Assembly: GCA_037447655.1 (NCBI GenBank) | Contig: JBBHKE010000918.1 | Coordinates: forward strand, 1-49,318 | DNA from: Zygnema cylindricum | Taxonomy: Eukaryota > Streptophyta > Zygnematophyceae > Zygnematales > Zygnemataceae | Direction of reading: 5' to 3' | Length of the DNA stretch: 49,318 nt | Part shown: in pieces, positions 1 through 11,879 of the stretch | Layout of the letters: each line of letters begins with the position of its first letter | How positions within the stretch are numbered: position 1 is the stretch's first letter | The notes under the pieces: generated by a model | What the model was told of the DNA's origin: nothing | Database searches by the model: none | What the model saw: the letters and a program-made list of their open reading frames with translations, nothing else | Position numbers and translations under genes: made by a program

Positions 1-2714
1 TCAACTGTTGCATAGTCAGGCTGGTAATGTTGCAAATGTCTCGTGCTGCTTGTGTTAACTCAATCCTATGCGAATTCCAATTAACACTGATAGCAAAGTC
101 CCGCAGCAGTTTCTGTAAGGAAAAAAATAAAAAAAATAAGCAAATAAAAATTCTATAAGTTTCTATTTCTGTTTCCGTTATGGTAAGAATTATGGCTAAG
201 AAGTCAGCGATGACCATGTCCCATTCAAATGACTGCCATACCTCACTTCAGACATGAAGGCAGAAGAAAGTGTTCAACCAACATTCGAACATGTCCTTGT
301 TAGTCATTCACATTCAGGTGACAGTGTTGAAAATTGGAGAAAATGCAATCCGCTGAATTTCAGTCCAACTACGCCAAGAGGAAAGTATCGAATGGCACTG
401 CCGACTTTTGCACACACATGATTAATTGCAATGAAGCCATCTCCAAAAATGGCAAATATTATTATAGTCAGCATCTGTAGAAACTACTTTTGTTATGCTT
501 GTTTTAATCCTTTTTCAGTACACGATTGTAGAGAGGGGTCTCACACAGAATAACCAGTTAACGAGTTACTAGAAAGCATGTGGAATTATGCATCAAAAGA
601 ACTCACCGCATGTTCATAAGGAATCTTGGTACGTTTTACAATCATTGGACGTGAGAACGTCGCCTGGCTTTTACACCCAGGACTGCTGCCTCTTCGCAAT
701 ATTTTCATCACATGTTGTAGATTTGTTCTTGATAACTTCTTAGCGTCCAATGGTTCAACTCCTTCCCTCTTACTCCGTTGGACGGAATCTTTCATCAGTT
801 CTGGAAATGTCTGGAAAGATTGTGCGTTATCCACAGGGAGAGGAGGTAAGGAACACACATTCGTCAGAGTACCCTCTGGGCTCATCAAATTACTTTCATT
901 CAACCCAACTGCTGACCTCTCTGAAATTCCCTCTCCAGGCTCACTATTCTGTCCTACCGTGTGTGGCCCAAACAGGCCGACAGTGGAACTGTTCTTATTG
1001 TTTTCTTTCACTCTAAGCTCTTCATTTTCACTAATTGTTGAAGGATCCTCCGCGATGGGAATATGCAGCATGCATGGAGTAACACTGCGATCATTATCTG
1101 TAGAATACTGAGAGTGATTGTCTTCTTGTGCTAACAGTGGTTCTCTCAAAACATTTGTAGAATCATCAGAAATTCCTGGACTGACTTGTGAGTCCATCAT
1201 TCTTTCGTATTCTTCACCGTTGTCGCTCGACCAGAAACGAGTTTGTCCTGCAGCGATTTCAGAAAGGTTATGAAGACCAGACTCATAAAGCATCTCTCCA
1301 GAGTCGTTCTTACAAGGCTCTAGTTCCTCGGTCTCTGTTTGATGGCATTCCCAGGGAGTAAGGCCGTGGTCACGTCCACCGTCGGTATTTTCCACACTCT
1401 TATCCTCTTGATGAGCTTCTAAGTGACAGCCTCCATTTTCATTTCCCTTTTTGTTACTTCTCTGTTCTTGCAATGGCTGCGTTTGACCAATATGCTCCTC
1501 TACTTGCACAGGTGAAGCCCATGTCTTACCGCAGTCATAGACCTTGTTCTCCGTGGCAAGTAAGGGTCGAATTTCTGAATACTGTAATACCCTTGAAACT
1601 GTGTTAGCGTCGATTTTTCTGTACGGCCTTTTGCACAATTGCGAGGGTGACAATATCCGCACTTCATTTCTGGGTCTTGTATGCCCAATTGAAAAGGATC
1701 GGTTAATTGGATTTGATGCAGAAGTTCTTAAGTTGCCCAATGATGTATCCCGTAATTCACACAGGGATGATGATCGTTGTTCGGCGCCATCATATTGAAA
1801 TTCTTCATCGTTACGCAATCTTTCCTCACTTCCCCTCTCTATAATCAAGTTGATTTGTTGACTATTGTCCTCCCCTCGGTCTTCCTGGGTATTCTATCCC
1901 AAATAATTTGATGGCAGTGTCCAGACCCAAAACATTGCAAATGTAAAATGCTGAGTCAGGTAAGTAGGTGAAAAAATTCTCTAGCTCAACACAATGTAGT
2001 CGTATCCGTCTATGTAAAAATTGATGAATAAAATCAAGCTCAGAAACTCACAAATCTGGAACTACAGCTTAACTACAGAAAATACCTAAATGGCTAAATG
2101 ATGGAGGCTCCAAGGTAACATGGTAAGATTCACTTCTCTACTTTTACAAGACAGTCACATTATGGAAAAGCTGGAGCTGACTGATCAGTTTTATTTTCTA
2201 AACCCAAAAATCGAATTTAAAATCGTGTTTATTTAATCATGTTGTTTTGACAAGTACATGTTGCTTCAAAAAATGTCTGGCCTCTCTTCAATACATGCAG
2301 GAAATGGCTTACCGATGATGAATCAAAATTTTGAGGACTTTTTTGCTTTCTTCGGCTCTCCCACTTTGATTTCATTTCTTTGTTGCTTCCATGTCTTATT
2401 TTCTTTGTGGATCCTCTTCCAAATCCGTTTCGACGCACCTTCGTAACAACGTCGTCCTCCGGACCTTTAGGTGGTCCTAATTTGGTCAGAACCATTGCAT
2501 GTTGTTTTATCTGATCATTCTCCCCCACATCCACTGCAACTCCAGTTGTGTCGATGTTATTTTCTGACCTCGCTCTTTCTCCGAGGCCAATGTCGGAAGT
2601 TTTTTTCTGCTCACGATTTTGCTCTGTCTCTTCCTCCAAGTCCTCATTTAAACTCTCAACAATGGTACCCCTGTTTTTCATTCCAAAGTCTATCTCCTTC
2701 ATATTGGCAAGCAC
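1..2714 (-). CDS. Acidic, probably disordered protein of unknown function (partial, 3' end off window)
   Basis: Three exons join in phase 0: 2714-2313 (134 codons), 1884-607 (426 codons) and 112-1 (37 codons, running off the left edge). Donors are TCG|GTAAGC at 2312 and GCG|GTGAGT at 606; acceptors are GACGCAG at 2715, ACCCAG at 1885 and CCTTACAG at 113. No other frame here is open. The protein is rich in E, D, S, N and Q, with a basic patch (KSKWESRRKQK) near the end of the first visible exon and another (MKILRRG) near the end of the second; no transmembrane segment or catalytic motif is visible. The last exon looks folded (KLLRDFAISVNWNSHR). If the first donor is skipped the frame ends at a TAA at 2229-2231 that overlaps an AATAAA signal, so an alternative short form is possible. 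The 5' exon and start codon were not found. I do not recognise the family. Confidence 0.7.
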
Positions 2715-4290
2715 CTGCGTCCAGGTTTGTTGTATGAGAAAAACAACATTTAACGAACGATAAGAAAGGATGTTCCACAAATATTTTGACTCGTCAAAAA
2801 TACATCCTACTGATAGAGATTGAAAAAAATCATCATGGTTCCCTCACCGATCTCAAGGGCCGAATGATCAAAAAACATCCTACCTATAGAGCATTAAAAT
2901 TCGCCACTTTTCCCTTCGCCAATTTCAAGCGAAAAGTTCTCTCAGCTTGTAAGCTGTTTGCAGTTTTCGGCACTGGTATTTTTCGCACAAAATTATTCAT
3001 CTCTAGTAATTAACTATTAGTACTAAATCCATCTTTAAGAATCTGGTTATGAACTACATAGACGTCCTGTCACTGTTCGGTGTAGCTCCATGGACAGGCT
3101 TTTTACTTTTTTAGTTGTTGTTAACAGCATATGACCGGTCGGTTTAACCAAAATCACAGTTCCTGACTCAATATGACTGCTGTATAAGCAAAACGACCTT
3201 TTCTAAGGAGACAAAACCAGCAATTATTTCTTCTCTTTCTCTCGCCGTGACTGCTCTAACTGCAACGGCCATTGCTCACAACCAGAATAGTTGTAAAAGG
3301 TTTACCATATGAATTCATCGTTGACCTCTAAATCACGAACATATAAATTGCCCGAGGAACTACGCGTGTCTTCTGCAATACTCGAGTATTAAGTCACTAA
3401 CCTCCTATTGACAATATTCGTTCTCTAAGCCTTCCCAACTGTAGGCTTGTAAATACCATGAACACATGTAAAAGTCAGAAATAATCAACAAGTATCTGTA
3501 CAGTGCCAATCCGTACAATAAATGCTTTTAAATTTCCTGCTCTGCTGTAATAGTATCTATCTCAACCCAGTGCTGATCCGAAAAGGATTCAATGGAGACC
3601 TTTTACAACTGAAAAAAAAATGTTTACGATTGAACAGCCTAAACAGTCTTATTAGACCAAAAATATATATTAGCAACATTATCAGGTCTTTCATCCAGCA
3701 ATAAATTGAATATTATATCACATCACACAGTATCTTACTCTACCAAAAAAAGAAGCAAAGCCACAGATACCAGGAACCCTTTCAGTACGAATAAATAAAT
3801 AAATCCGAGAAAAGAATAATGAATTTATTAAGCGATAAAGGAAGAGAACTTCTCCACCAAATAATCTTTCCATATTTCCGTCATTCAATCACCAAACACT
3901 ATCCAAGCCAGAACCCTGTGAATCATATTTTGACGATGATGTATGCATGACAGTATTTACTATTATTACAAAAGAAATCAGTATCGATACGAAGATATTT
4001 ACCTCAACAACTTCATCGGATTCCATATTTCAGATGCAATTGTCCTTCCAAAAGCATGTAATCGTATTACAAAGGTAGTTTTGAGCACCTAGTATTTTCC
4101 AAGGTGAAGGCAAAGACTGCAAGCAAGGGCTTAATTAACATGCGGTGTTTGTCACGATCAGTTGTAAACGAGATTCAAAGAAGAGCATTCAAAGCACAAA
4201 TAGTTTAGTAGAACCACATCTCCTACATGACATGATTAGGGCAAAAATTCTAAGTATTCCATGCAGAAAAGGTCGCCGGCTTCTAGCATA
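2715..4290. other. AT-rich spacer, upstream of two divergent coding regions
   Basis: About 1.6 kb between the minus-strand gene ending at 2714 and the plus-strand coding sequence beginning near 4291. It should hold the missing 5' exon and promoter of the minus gene. I see no convincing exon, RNA gene or element, only short open frames in AT-rich DNA. Confidence 0.4.
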
Positions 4291-5790
4291 AGTAAAGCTT
4301 TACTGTCAGCTGTTCAGCAGCGAAGCAGAGCTTCATCGGACGGTGCAGAATGAAAAGGGGCTGTTTCGCGAAGACAAGATGATCGTCAATGACTACATCG
4401 GCGATTTTTGAGGAGACGAGGCAAAATGGAATGTACGGTTTCGACACGTGATGAGTGACGTAAATGAGTGATTTGTTAAGTTGCCAGACACAGACCGTCG
4501 GATGTGTACGGCGACAACGGATTGCAAATGCCTTCGCCGTTACAGGCGCCCCGCGGACGCTCCGCTCCACAGAACTGCGCACATGTAGCTTCAGACCGTT
4601 GAACAGGAGAGCCGCAGTTTGATGGTGAAGGTAGCGCCAAAGATAGAGTTATCGGAAAAACCTTCCTGGAACGGACCAGTGAAACATTGTGGACTGCCGT
4701 TCGATGTCATGCGGATCGGACCGCTCAGATAACTTCGGCTGAGGATGAGTTGCGGAGCAGCCGCCGGGAAGTCTAGCAGGATTCTGCAAGTGAGGAAGTT
4801 AAACGCCCCCCCGAAGTCACGAAGCTATACGACGATCAATTCAAATTTATACGAGGCATTATTCGAACCTCGCATATCCCACCACCCCGACCCCCACCAA
4901 AGAGTCTTCGTGGCAAGACTCCCATCGCTCACTTAGTAGCCATGTTCACGCCCTCGGACAACCACCGCACGGTTTTCCTTGGGGAGCCAGCCACCCTACC
5001 TCAGGTTCGTGCTCTGGCTGCCTCTCAACAATATACGTGCCAAGCGACCAACATCCAATCTGAGTTCACCTAAGTTAAGAAGTTGAGTGCGATTTTGCGT
5101 CCGCAAAACACGACGACCGACGAGGCTGGGTGGATTACGGAGCATTGTGCCCATTCGGACGACAATGTCAAGTTGAATATCTTTGGAGTTAACATTGGTC
5201 GAGGTGACAGGAGCCGGGCTGGGAGGGATGAGTGGATTGAGCGTATTCGTGGTTTGACGGGTGACCGGATTCGGAGGTGGCGCGAAGGGGGTGTAGAGTC
5301 TTCCGTGTTGGTGGATACGGTAAAGGAGCAGATGTTGAATCACTGCCCGTGAAACTGTATATTCATGGTCCTCTAAACCTTTCCCATGTTTCAAAATATT
5401 GTGTTTGGTATTTGTTTTGTTCCATTTCAACTGCTAGAATGGATTCACATATTTAAGCTATGTTTTCCATTTATGTTTTTGTTGCAACTTTTGTTAATTT
5501 CCATTATGAATTGTAGTGATTATTTGCTGAAAAAACAACTCAATTCATCATCCATGAAAATCAGATGAATTGGATTTTGGAGTGGTCTGCAGGTTTCTAA
5601 GCAGGGAAAAGCCAGGGCTTCTTCAATATTCCTGAGTGGGTTTATGATGCCAGAGACTACTCATGTATGGGGAACAGAGCGTTCTGGGCGTCCAAGATCG
5701 ACAAAGAGACAATCTATTTCTACCCTTGCAAATATTAGCGGAAGTCAATATAGCGGCCAAGCTGAAGATGATAACAAGACAGAGTTTCCG
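4291..5790 (+). pseudogene. Unrecognised protein-coding sequence with in-frame stops (decayed gene, or gene with cryptic introns)
   Basis: One reading frame runs from 4291 to the TGA at 5350 with strong purine-first codon use from about 4483 onward, and a donor ACG|GTAAAG at 5320 joins in phase 0 to an exon at 5593-5790 (acceptor CTGCAG, donor CCG|GTGAGC) that is fully open. The frame holds internal stops at 4351, 4390, 4456, 4465, 4600 (TGA), 4774 (TAG), 4477 and 5071 (TAA). The visible product is charged and soluble-looking, with segments such as EVTKLYDDQFKFIRGI and GRDEWIERIRGLTGDR. Two stops could be spliced out: TCTAGCAG at 4772-4779 is a usable acceptor, and 5005-5079 has GT-AG ends and is exactly 75 nt. 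The antisense frame is also partly open, but the sense frame continues through its would-be intron, so I prefer the plus strand. I do not recognise the family. Confidence 0.6.
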
Positions 5791-6337
5791 GTGAGCCTTT
5801 TCAGAACTTGAGTTTTGTCCCATGCATTATGTGCTCAATCATGTTGTTCTTGTCATTTTTTAAATAATAGTTGACACTCATTATGTGATGTTCAGCTGTA
5901 GTGTTGACTTCTTTGCGTGCAAGAATTGAGTAATAGGTACGTTTTTATGCAAGAAGATGAAAGTTAGTGTGTCATACCCACATCCAAAAAAGTCAGAGTG
6001 AGGAGGACGTAAAGAAATGGTTTGAAAACGTTTTTACTTTTCTAGGTAAAGGGATTTTTTCTAGGTTTTTTTTTAGATTTTCAATAAGTTTTATTTTTTT
6101 TCAAATTTCTAAAAAGACGCTAAAGTATTGAGTGTTTATGTACCACAGAGATACCAATTGTACGCATCTATCACTTCTACAACCGTGTGAATAACAACCG
6201 TTCGATAGAGCGTTTATCCCTCGTAAAAAGGGTACAGTACGTGACGAGACATCTGGTATAACCTATTCTTAATATGCGAAACTGAAAGAATGGCTTCGGT
6301 TCGCTATGCTAAAAACGTGCCCGATGTGACATTGTGA
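5791..6337. other. AT-rich spacer
   Basis: No exon that continues the 5593-5790 exon could be recognised here. The stretch contains homopolymer T runs around 6050-6110 and no other structure that I can support. Confidence 0.3.
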
Positions 6338-6415
6338 AGTTCGGTTCGGCTTAGCTCGGTTCGCTTCGGTTTGCTTAGGCTGGGATCGGTTCGATTCGGT
6401 TCAACCAAACTGTTG
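6338..6415. repeat. Short degenerate GGTTCG-type tandem repeat
   Basis: A run of imperfect TTCGGTTCGG / GCTTCGGTTT units. It includes GGTTCGATTC, which resembles a tRNA T-arm, but no acceptor stem or anticodon arm surrounds it. Confidence 0.6.
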
Positions 6416-6699
6416 AAAACCACAACCGTGTAGACCGTTAAACTCCAATAAATTAAAAAAACGCCTTTAAACCCAAGATAGCAGTCAAGTTATAGTCTTC
6501 AAACTTTGACGGCTACTTAGTACTTATTCACCACCTTATTTTGTGGGAGCGATCTTCCCAATCCGATCATGCTTTTAAGGGTGTGCATAAATGGCGTAGG
6601 TCTTAAAATTGAATGTCATGTTTTCATACCAAGAGAGAATATGTTATGTTAGCTATTGTTATATTCTCACCATTGAACGAAAATAGAATAGTCGGTAGT

Positions 6700-7880
6700 T
6701 GTGAGCAAGTTCTTTGAAATGAGTGGTTGAAGTGTGTAGGTTACTTGAGTGGTTATAGTGAGTGTCTCGAAGTTAGTTGTTGAAAAATTGTATGTGGCAT
6801 TCGTGGGTGGGACTGAGTAACTAAGGTAACGTGCCTTTTAGTATTTTATTTCGGCAAGGGTCTTCTAATGTGTAGTTGGGAGTGAGAGTTTTCGAATGTG
6901 TGGCTCGAAGTGAAAGGCTCGAAAAAGTGGCTTCAAGTGAGTTGCTTATGTGAGTCAAGTGAGTGGTTTCGACTGAAAACATGAGATTAAGCTTATTAAA
7001 GTGGGTGGCACATAGTGATGGCTTGCATGGACTCCTCAAAGTGGGTGTGAGTGGTAGGGAGGAATTTGCACGGGGTGAGTTTTCTTAGACTGAGTGGTTG
7101 GGGGTGAGTGGTGGAGAGTGAATCGATAAAAGTGCGTAACTTATAACACATGGCGGAGAGGCTCCTTATCAGTGGTCGAGACTCGTGCATTCGATTGACT
7201 TGTTGGGCGTTATTGCCTCCTATTAAGTAACTCATTGTCATTCCACAGGAGCGAGTGAGCGGTTAGGAGTTAGTGGCTCAAAATGAGCCGCTCGTAGTGA
7301 GTTGTAAGAAGTGGGTGGCTAACATGACTGGTTTGTAGTGGTCTTTTTAGGGTGGATTATTTTAATAAGTGTGTGGGATTGAGTGATTGGTGATGCATGG
7401 AAAAAAAGTTGTGGTTTGGGGTATGTGGCTAGGGGTAGTTGTTAGGATTTTAGTGTCTTGAAAAAAAATTGGCTCAAAATTTGCGGCTCGTAAGCATTAG
7501 TGGGTTAGATTAAGTGAATTTACGTGAGTGGTTAGGAGTCTGTGGATGGGTGGGAGTGGCTTGGGGTGATTTGCTTAGAGTGAGCGGATATGAGTGAATA
7601 AGTAGTCGAAAGTAAGTCACATGGAAAGAGTAACACAGTGGTTGGATTAAGTTAGTATAAGTGATTGGCTAGGAGTGAGTGGCTCGTCGTGAGTGATTAG
7701 GAATTACTACCTAAGTGTGAGTGGTTTCGAGGGAGTGGGTGGTAATGCATGGATGGGAACGGGTTGATCGGAGAAAATGACTTTAAATGAGTGGCTTAGA
7801 GTGATCAATTTTGAGGAAGTCTTTCGCAGCTAATGGATAAAAATGTGTGACGATGGAAAGTGTCGATGAGTTAGTGGCTC
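6700..7880. repeat. Degenerate satellite built on a GTGAGTGG(C/T)T motif
   Basis: About 1.2 kb in which the plus strand is G/T-rich and the motif GTGAGTGGCT or GAGTGGTTxGxAGTG recurs every 12-40 bases with irregular spacing and much substitution. No open frame spans it. The strand asymmetry ends sharply near 7880, where AT-rich DNA begins. Confidence 0.75.
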
Positions 7881-8790
7881 CGAGTTTACATCTACAATTA
7901 GTGCGTACATACAAAATTGAAGGTGACCATAAGAAAACATTAAACAAAAACGAATGTTGAATGATAATGATAATAAATAATTTGTAAAGAAAATTAAAAT
8001 AAACATTATTTTTTAATAAACATTAAAGGCAATATCTTCCACTTTGACAAACAAGTTACGCAATTGGATTAGTTTATTAAACTTTTTAATTATATATTGG
8101 CAAACATACTTTCAACCATATACACCAAAACAAATAAACAAAACACACTTTATAATATGCAACAAAACATGCATGTACAAACACAATTTCATTCAACAAA
8201 ATAAAATAAAAAAATATGTTTTTGTCTTGATTAAATATATATATAAAAAAAACATGGGCAAATAATAAGTTAATAATCAAACCAATGCAACATAAATTTG
8301 GAAGTAAAAACTAAAAGACAAAGAGGAAAAATAACTAAAAAACAATATGACATCAGTGGAAAGACAGATCGATAAAAGACAAAGAACAAATATTGTAAAC
8401 ACAAAAATAAATAACTGAAATTGTTCGTTTGGAAACAAGATTACAACGTGAATTACTATTATTGTCATTAACATTAATTTGGTGCTCCCAACACTTTGAC
8501 TCACAAATCCAAAATATAATCAATGATTATGTTTTTTTCTTTTTGCTAGTATATGCAAGGTGTAATCAATGCCAATGACTATAATTTGGGCAATTTTAAA
8601 ATAGTATAGTGTATAAAATGTGTCCATACTATTTTTTTTATGTTTTTAAGTACAAACCTACATAAAAAAAGTGTTTAATAATGATGTCGATACGACAAAA
8701 TGAGTGGTGCTATCACGAAAAAGCACCCTCATATTTTATTACAGTAATAAAGACGGGAAAACATAACGCCAACTTGTTCTCACATGTTAA
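7881..8790. other. Very AT-rich spacer
   Basis: Low-complexity A/T-rich DNA with short frames on both strands that look like chance. No exon, RNA gene or repeat family could be supported. Confidence 0.4.
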
Positions 8791-8791
8791 A

Positions 8792-8966
8792 ACACCGTCT
8801 ATGTGAACGCATCCTCTATAGGAACGTCTATCGAAATTAGTGTTAAATGTATAAATTAGCATTATTTTTTTGTTGGCATTAGGCCCTTAAACATTAAATA
8901 TGGTTAATTACACTAATTATTCCTACACACAAATTATTTTTTAACACTAATAGCGATTCACGGTGT
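8792..8966. mobile_element. MITE of the CACCG...CTATTAG family
   Basis: The right end reads AACACTAATAGCGATTCACG followed by GTGTA, the reverse complement of the terminus seen at 11355, 42825 and 45886. A diverged left end containing ACACCGTCT and ATTAGTGTTAAA begins near 8792. It has no coding capacity. The TA at the right border fits a TA target site; the left border is uncertain. Confidence 0.55.
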
Positions 8967-9139
8967 AGGTTTGAATATAAAACATGTATTTAATATACTT
9001 TATTAAAATAATTTGCGTTCGAGCGTATGTGTATTAATGCTTGTGAACGTTGAGCGTAAGAAATGTCGTTAGAAGTGTTAGTTGACGTCATATATCCGTA
9101 CGTTTAAAAACAAAAATATTTAAAAATGAAAGTACATTT

Positions 9140-9280
9140 TGGGGGAGAGTTAATCTACATCACGAGCGTATGGAATTTCGCGCGGAGAGTTAATCTACAT
9201 TGGTGAGTACGGAATTCAATATAATCACGTACGCACATCCGCGAGGAGAGTTAATCTTCATTTAGAGGTGCGGAATTTCA
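9140..9280 (+). repeat. Three direct copies of a GGAGAGTTAATCTACAT unit
   Basis: The sequence GGAGAGTTAATCTACAT, followed after a short gap by CGGAATTT or TGGAATTT, occurs three times (starts near 9144, 9186 and 9245; the third copy reads CTTCAT). Spacing is about 42 and 59 bases. No gene is assigned here. Confidence 0.7.
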
Positions 9281-9960
9281 CTTTCGACCGTAAGAAAACC
9301 AAATAGTAACGCTACATATAAGACAAAGGGTGACGCTCCATCAAACGTTTTTGTAATCGTGCGGAAAGCCCTACAGACGGGGTTAATTGAGTCGATGTTC
9401 CATCACGAAGAGTATGTAAACCACATGTTCTTAATTGACTTGCACCATGTAAGTTACGATCCAATATTGAATATCCTTAAGATTTTTAGCACCGACAAAA
9501 TTTAAAACAAATCTTCACTTGCGTACCATGTACATGCGTACGAAATCATCATACCACAAAAGGTTGCTATACGTTTTTGCAGATGCCATGCTTTTAAGCC
9601 TGCGCATTTTTTAGGGTTTTTGTTTTCGACCATAACGAAAAAGTATTTAGACATAAATAGTGTGAAAAACAAAAGGTATTGAAAATAGGGTGACGAGGGA
9701 GAGTTACGAAATTGCATTTTTATTTTTGGTTTTTTTTTAAAGCGCGTGTCATGTGCAACTTTCGTAAATTTTCGTTGGTTTTCCATCATGGCACGTAGCT
9801 TAATTGTCCAGAGTATCAAGATTTTTTTTTTTTTATGTATTTGCCAACCCACCTCCTAGAGGTAAGTTAACAACCCATCTCTTGAAGGTAAGTTGACAGT
9901 TACAAAAAAAAAATGAAACGAACGCCTCGCGGATAAACATCCGACAGTCAATATTACCTC
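9281..9960. other. Unassigned spacer with a duplicated donor-like sequence
   Basis: Mostly AT-rich and not convincingly coding. At 9843-9899 a 28-base unit is repeated once, each copy ending in a perfect donor-like string (GAGGTAAGTTAAC, AAGGTAAGTTGAC). A minus-strand frame of 116 codons (9852-9502) exists but has no splice or codon-use support. Confidence 0.35.
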
Positions 9961-9966
9961 TTAGAC

Positions 9967-10142
9967 CTTCAAAGAGTATTGGCGAGATTCGCTGTAATGT
10001 AACCGTACACGTGTGGCTTTGTCTTGTACTTCATAAAGTTTGACTCCGCTTTCAAAATACCTTCTCCTCTTTTCAAAATACTCGTTCAATGATGACTGCA
10101 GGATATTTTTGTAAAGTTTGCGTATTCTATTCATTTCACGTA
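9967..10142 (-). CDS. Possible isolated exon, unrecognised
   Basis: On the minus strand a T-rich tract ends in TTTTTTAG at 10143, followed by an open frame of 58 codons with purine-first codon use that ends at AAG|GTCTAA. The product is basic and tyrosine-rich (NRIRKLYKNILQSS, YFEKRRRYFESG). No neighbouring exons could be joined, so this may be a relic exon or chance. Confidence 0.25.
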
Positions 10143-10170
10143 CTAAAAAAAAAATCGCCTGCGGCGCCAA

Positions 10171-11354
10171 ACGACAATATGAATGTACTTTATTTTTTAT
10201 GTTTTTAATGTCATAGGTGAAGTGTTCTCACGTGACGCGGGCTAAGCTCGTTCGACGGATTAAATGGTATTGCTTAAAGTGTGAACGTTGTTAAATTTTG
10301 TAGATATTTTGAGTCAAGAACGCGATTTACATGTTCTCATGTGACGCGCGTGACGTTTTTTCTAACGAATGCTCAATTTGGGAACGCTATAAGTATGAAC
10401 ACTTTGTTTCTATTTTTTTTTCCATTTGACCTAATCACCGAGGAGACTCAAAAAAAAAATTCTCCGCTTTTCGTGCGATAATATTTTTGTCCTTATCAAT
10501 AACTAGGAGGGATTTACATTGCCCGGGCAAAATCCTCATCGAAGGTCTCCGCCGCCCGCCAAATAGGCCCTCCCCACAATGTCTAAGGCCACCTCCCCAT
10601 GTATTAAAGTATCTACTTTTATCTCTGTTTTTTTGCCCTAAAATTCAAGGAACTTTGATAAAAACTTTAGCCATACAAAAAAATATTTTTTACCAAAGTA
10701 GAGTGAACATCAATTCACACTTTGGATGTATGACATGTTTGTCGTCATGTGAACTCATTTTGGCGTTTTCCCTTTTTCGACCCCCAGGCAAGAGAATCCA
10801 GCTAAAAAAAAAACTTCATCCAAAATCACCTCGAGGGGGTGATTTTAGTTCAAGTACCGCCAAAACAGCGAATGAAAAACGAACCACGCACGCGCCACAA
10901 GCGTGGAAAAAATTTAGGACAAGGGAGGGTCCTCGCTATTTTTCTCCGTGCCCCTCACGCGCATGTACAAAAAGAAATGTGTAGGGGTCTCGTACCTCCA
11001 CTTTCATTCATGGGGTCCTTTGCAAAATTTTGCGCCGTCGTCGCCTCTCCCCTCTCCCTTTCACACTACCGCTTTTATCTCACACTTTTTAGAATGAGAC
11101 ACAACAATATTGGTATAAAATAAAAGATCTTTTAAAAACATTATTTTTGACAATTTTTAGATTTATTTTTAATGGCAAGTCGAGTGAAATAAGTAGAAAA
11201 AACGAAATTGGGAAACCATGGCGGAAAGTTATTGAATAAGTGACGTCGACGTTGTCACAAGTGAGCATGACGTCACAATGTCACAAACCCTAAACATCTA
11301 CAATTTCACAAAAATCTGGATGTCTACCATTGTCGCTGTTTTTGTTGGCGTCAC
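10171..11354. other. Spacer with no supported gene
   Basis: A plus-strand open frame of 165 codons (10487-10984) is present but has proline-rich low-complexity composition, no start context and no splice partners, so I do not call it. A short hairpin, AATCACCTCGAGGGGGTGATT, lies near 10830-10850. Confidence 0.35.
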
Positions 11355-11826
11355 TACACCGCGAATCGTAATTAGAGTAAATTACTCTAATTCGGTCGCT
11401 CGAAATTTTGACTCTATCACATGAAATAGAGTAAACAATTCTAATTTTTTCATTATTCTATTTAAGGTAAAGTTTATTTAGCGTTTTTAATTCTATTATA
11501 GGTAAGTTTTAAATAGTGTGGAATACGGATGGTGTAAGACCGTGCAAAATTGTACTTTATTAAGTAAAAAGGTACAAATAATGATTTAATACAGGCCGTT
11601 ATCATGTAACTGCGTTTTAACAAACCGCGTAGTGCAAACGTCATAGTGACGATAAACTGTACGTTTTGCCAAATTCTGTACGAATACCCTGTTTACAGTA
11701 GAGGAGGTTAGCGTGCCAAATTAGAATACGTAAATAAATTAGAGTAAACTTCATAGTTAATCTATTTTTTTTTTTTAGTTTTTGTACTCTAATTTTTTCA
11801 CTACTCTAATTACGATTCGCGATGTA
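11355..11826. mobile_element. MITE with clear terminal inverted repeats and TA borders
   Basis: Starts with TA|CACCGCGAATCGTAATTAGA and ends with the complement (TCTAATTACGATTCGCGATG|TA), so about 25 terminal bases match inverted at each end. Subterminal ATTAGAGTA motifs are repeated inside. The length is 472 bp with no coding capacity. TA flanks suggest a mariner-like target preference. It is the best-preserved member of the family in this window. Confidence 0.85.
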
Positions 11827-11879
11827 CTATCCGTGACTTTTCGTACCACGAAGCGCGAAGCGTCTGTTTCTATGTTTTT

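Noticed and set aside
2229-2312. Terminal exon ending at the TAA at 2229
   Set aside because: It remains possible as an alternative 3' end because it overlaps an AATAAA signal, but the perfect donor at 2312 and phase-0 match to the next exon favour splicing.
4291-5352. Alternative genetic code (TAA/TAG read as Gln)
   Set aside because: The in-frame TAA and TAG would fit Gln codons, but more than 1300 codons of well-supported exons in the kinase and hydrolase contain no internal TAA or TAG and end normally, and TGA stops also occur in the same frame.
4996-5430. Minus-strand gene with exons near 5430-5023 and 4790-4590
   Set aside because: The phases can be made to fit, but the plus-strand frame continues as protein-like sequence through the proposed intron with stronger purine-first codon use, so the minus-strand frame is probably an antisense shadow.
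6370-6400. tRNA T-arm-like GGTTCGATTC
   Set aside because: It is part of a short GGTTCG tandem repeat; no cloverleaf can be drawn around it.
9140-9280. CRISPR-like array
   Set aside because: Three short copies with unequal spacing in a eukaryotic context do not make a CRISPR array.
9502-9852. 116-codon minus-strand frame
   Set aside because: AT-rich, Lys/Phe-rich composition with no splice or homology support; it probably arises by chance.
10487-10984. 165-codon plus-strand frame
   Set aside because: Composition shifts along its length, it lacks splice partners and recognisable motifs, and it overlaps a second frame of equal quality.
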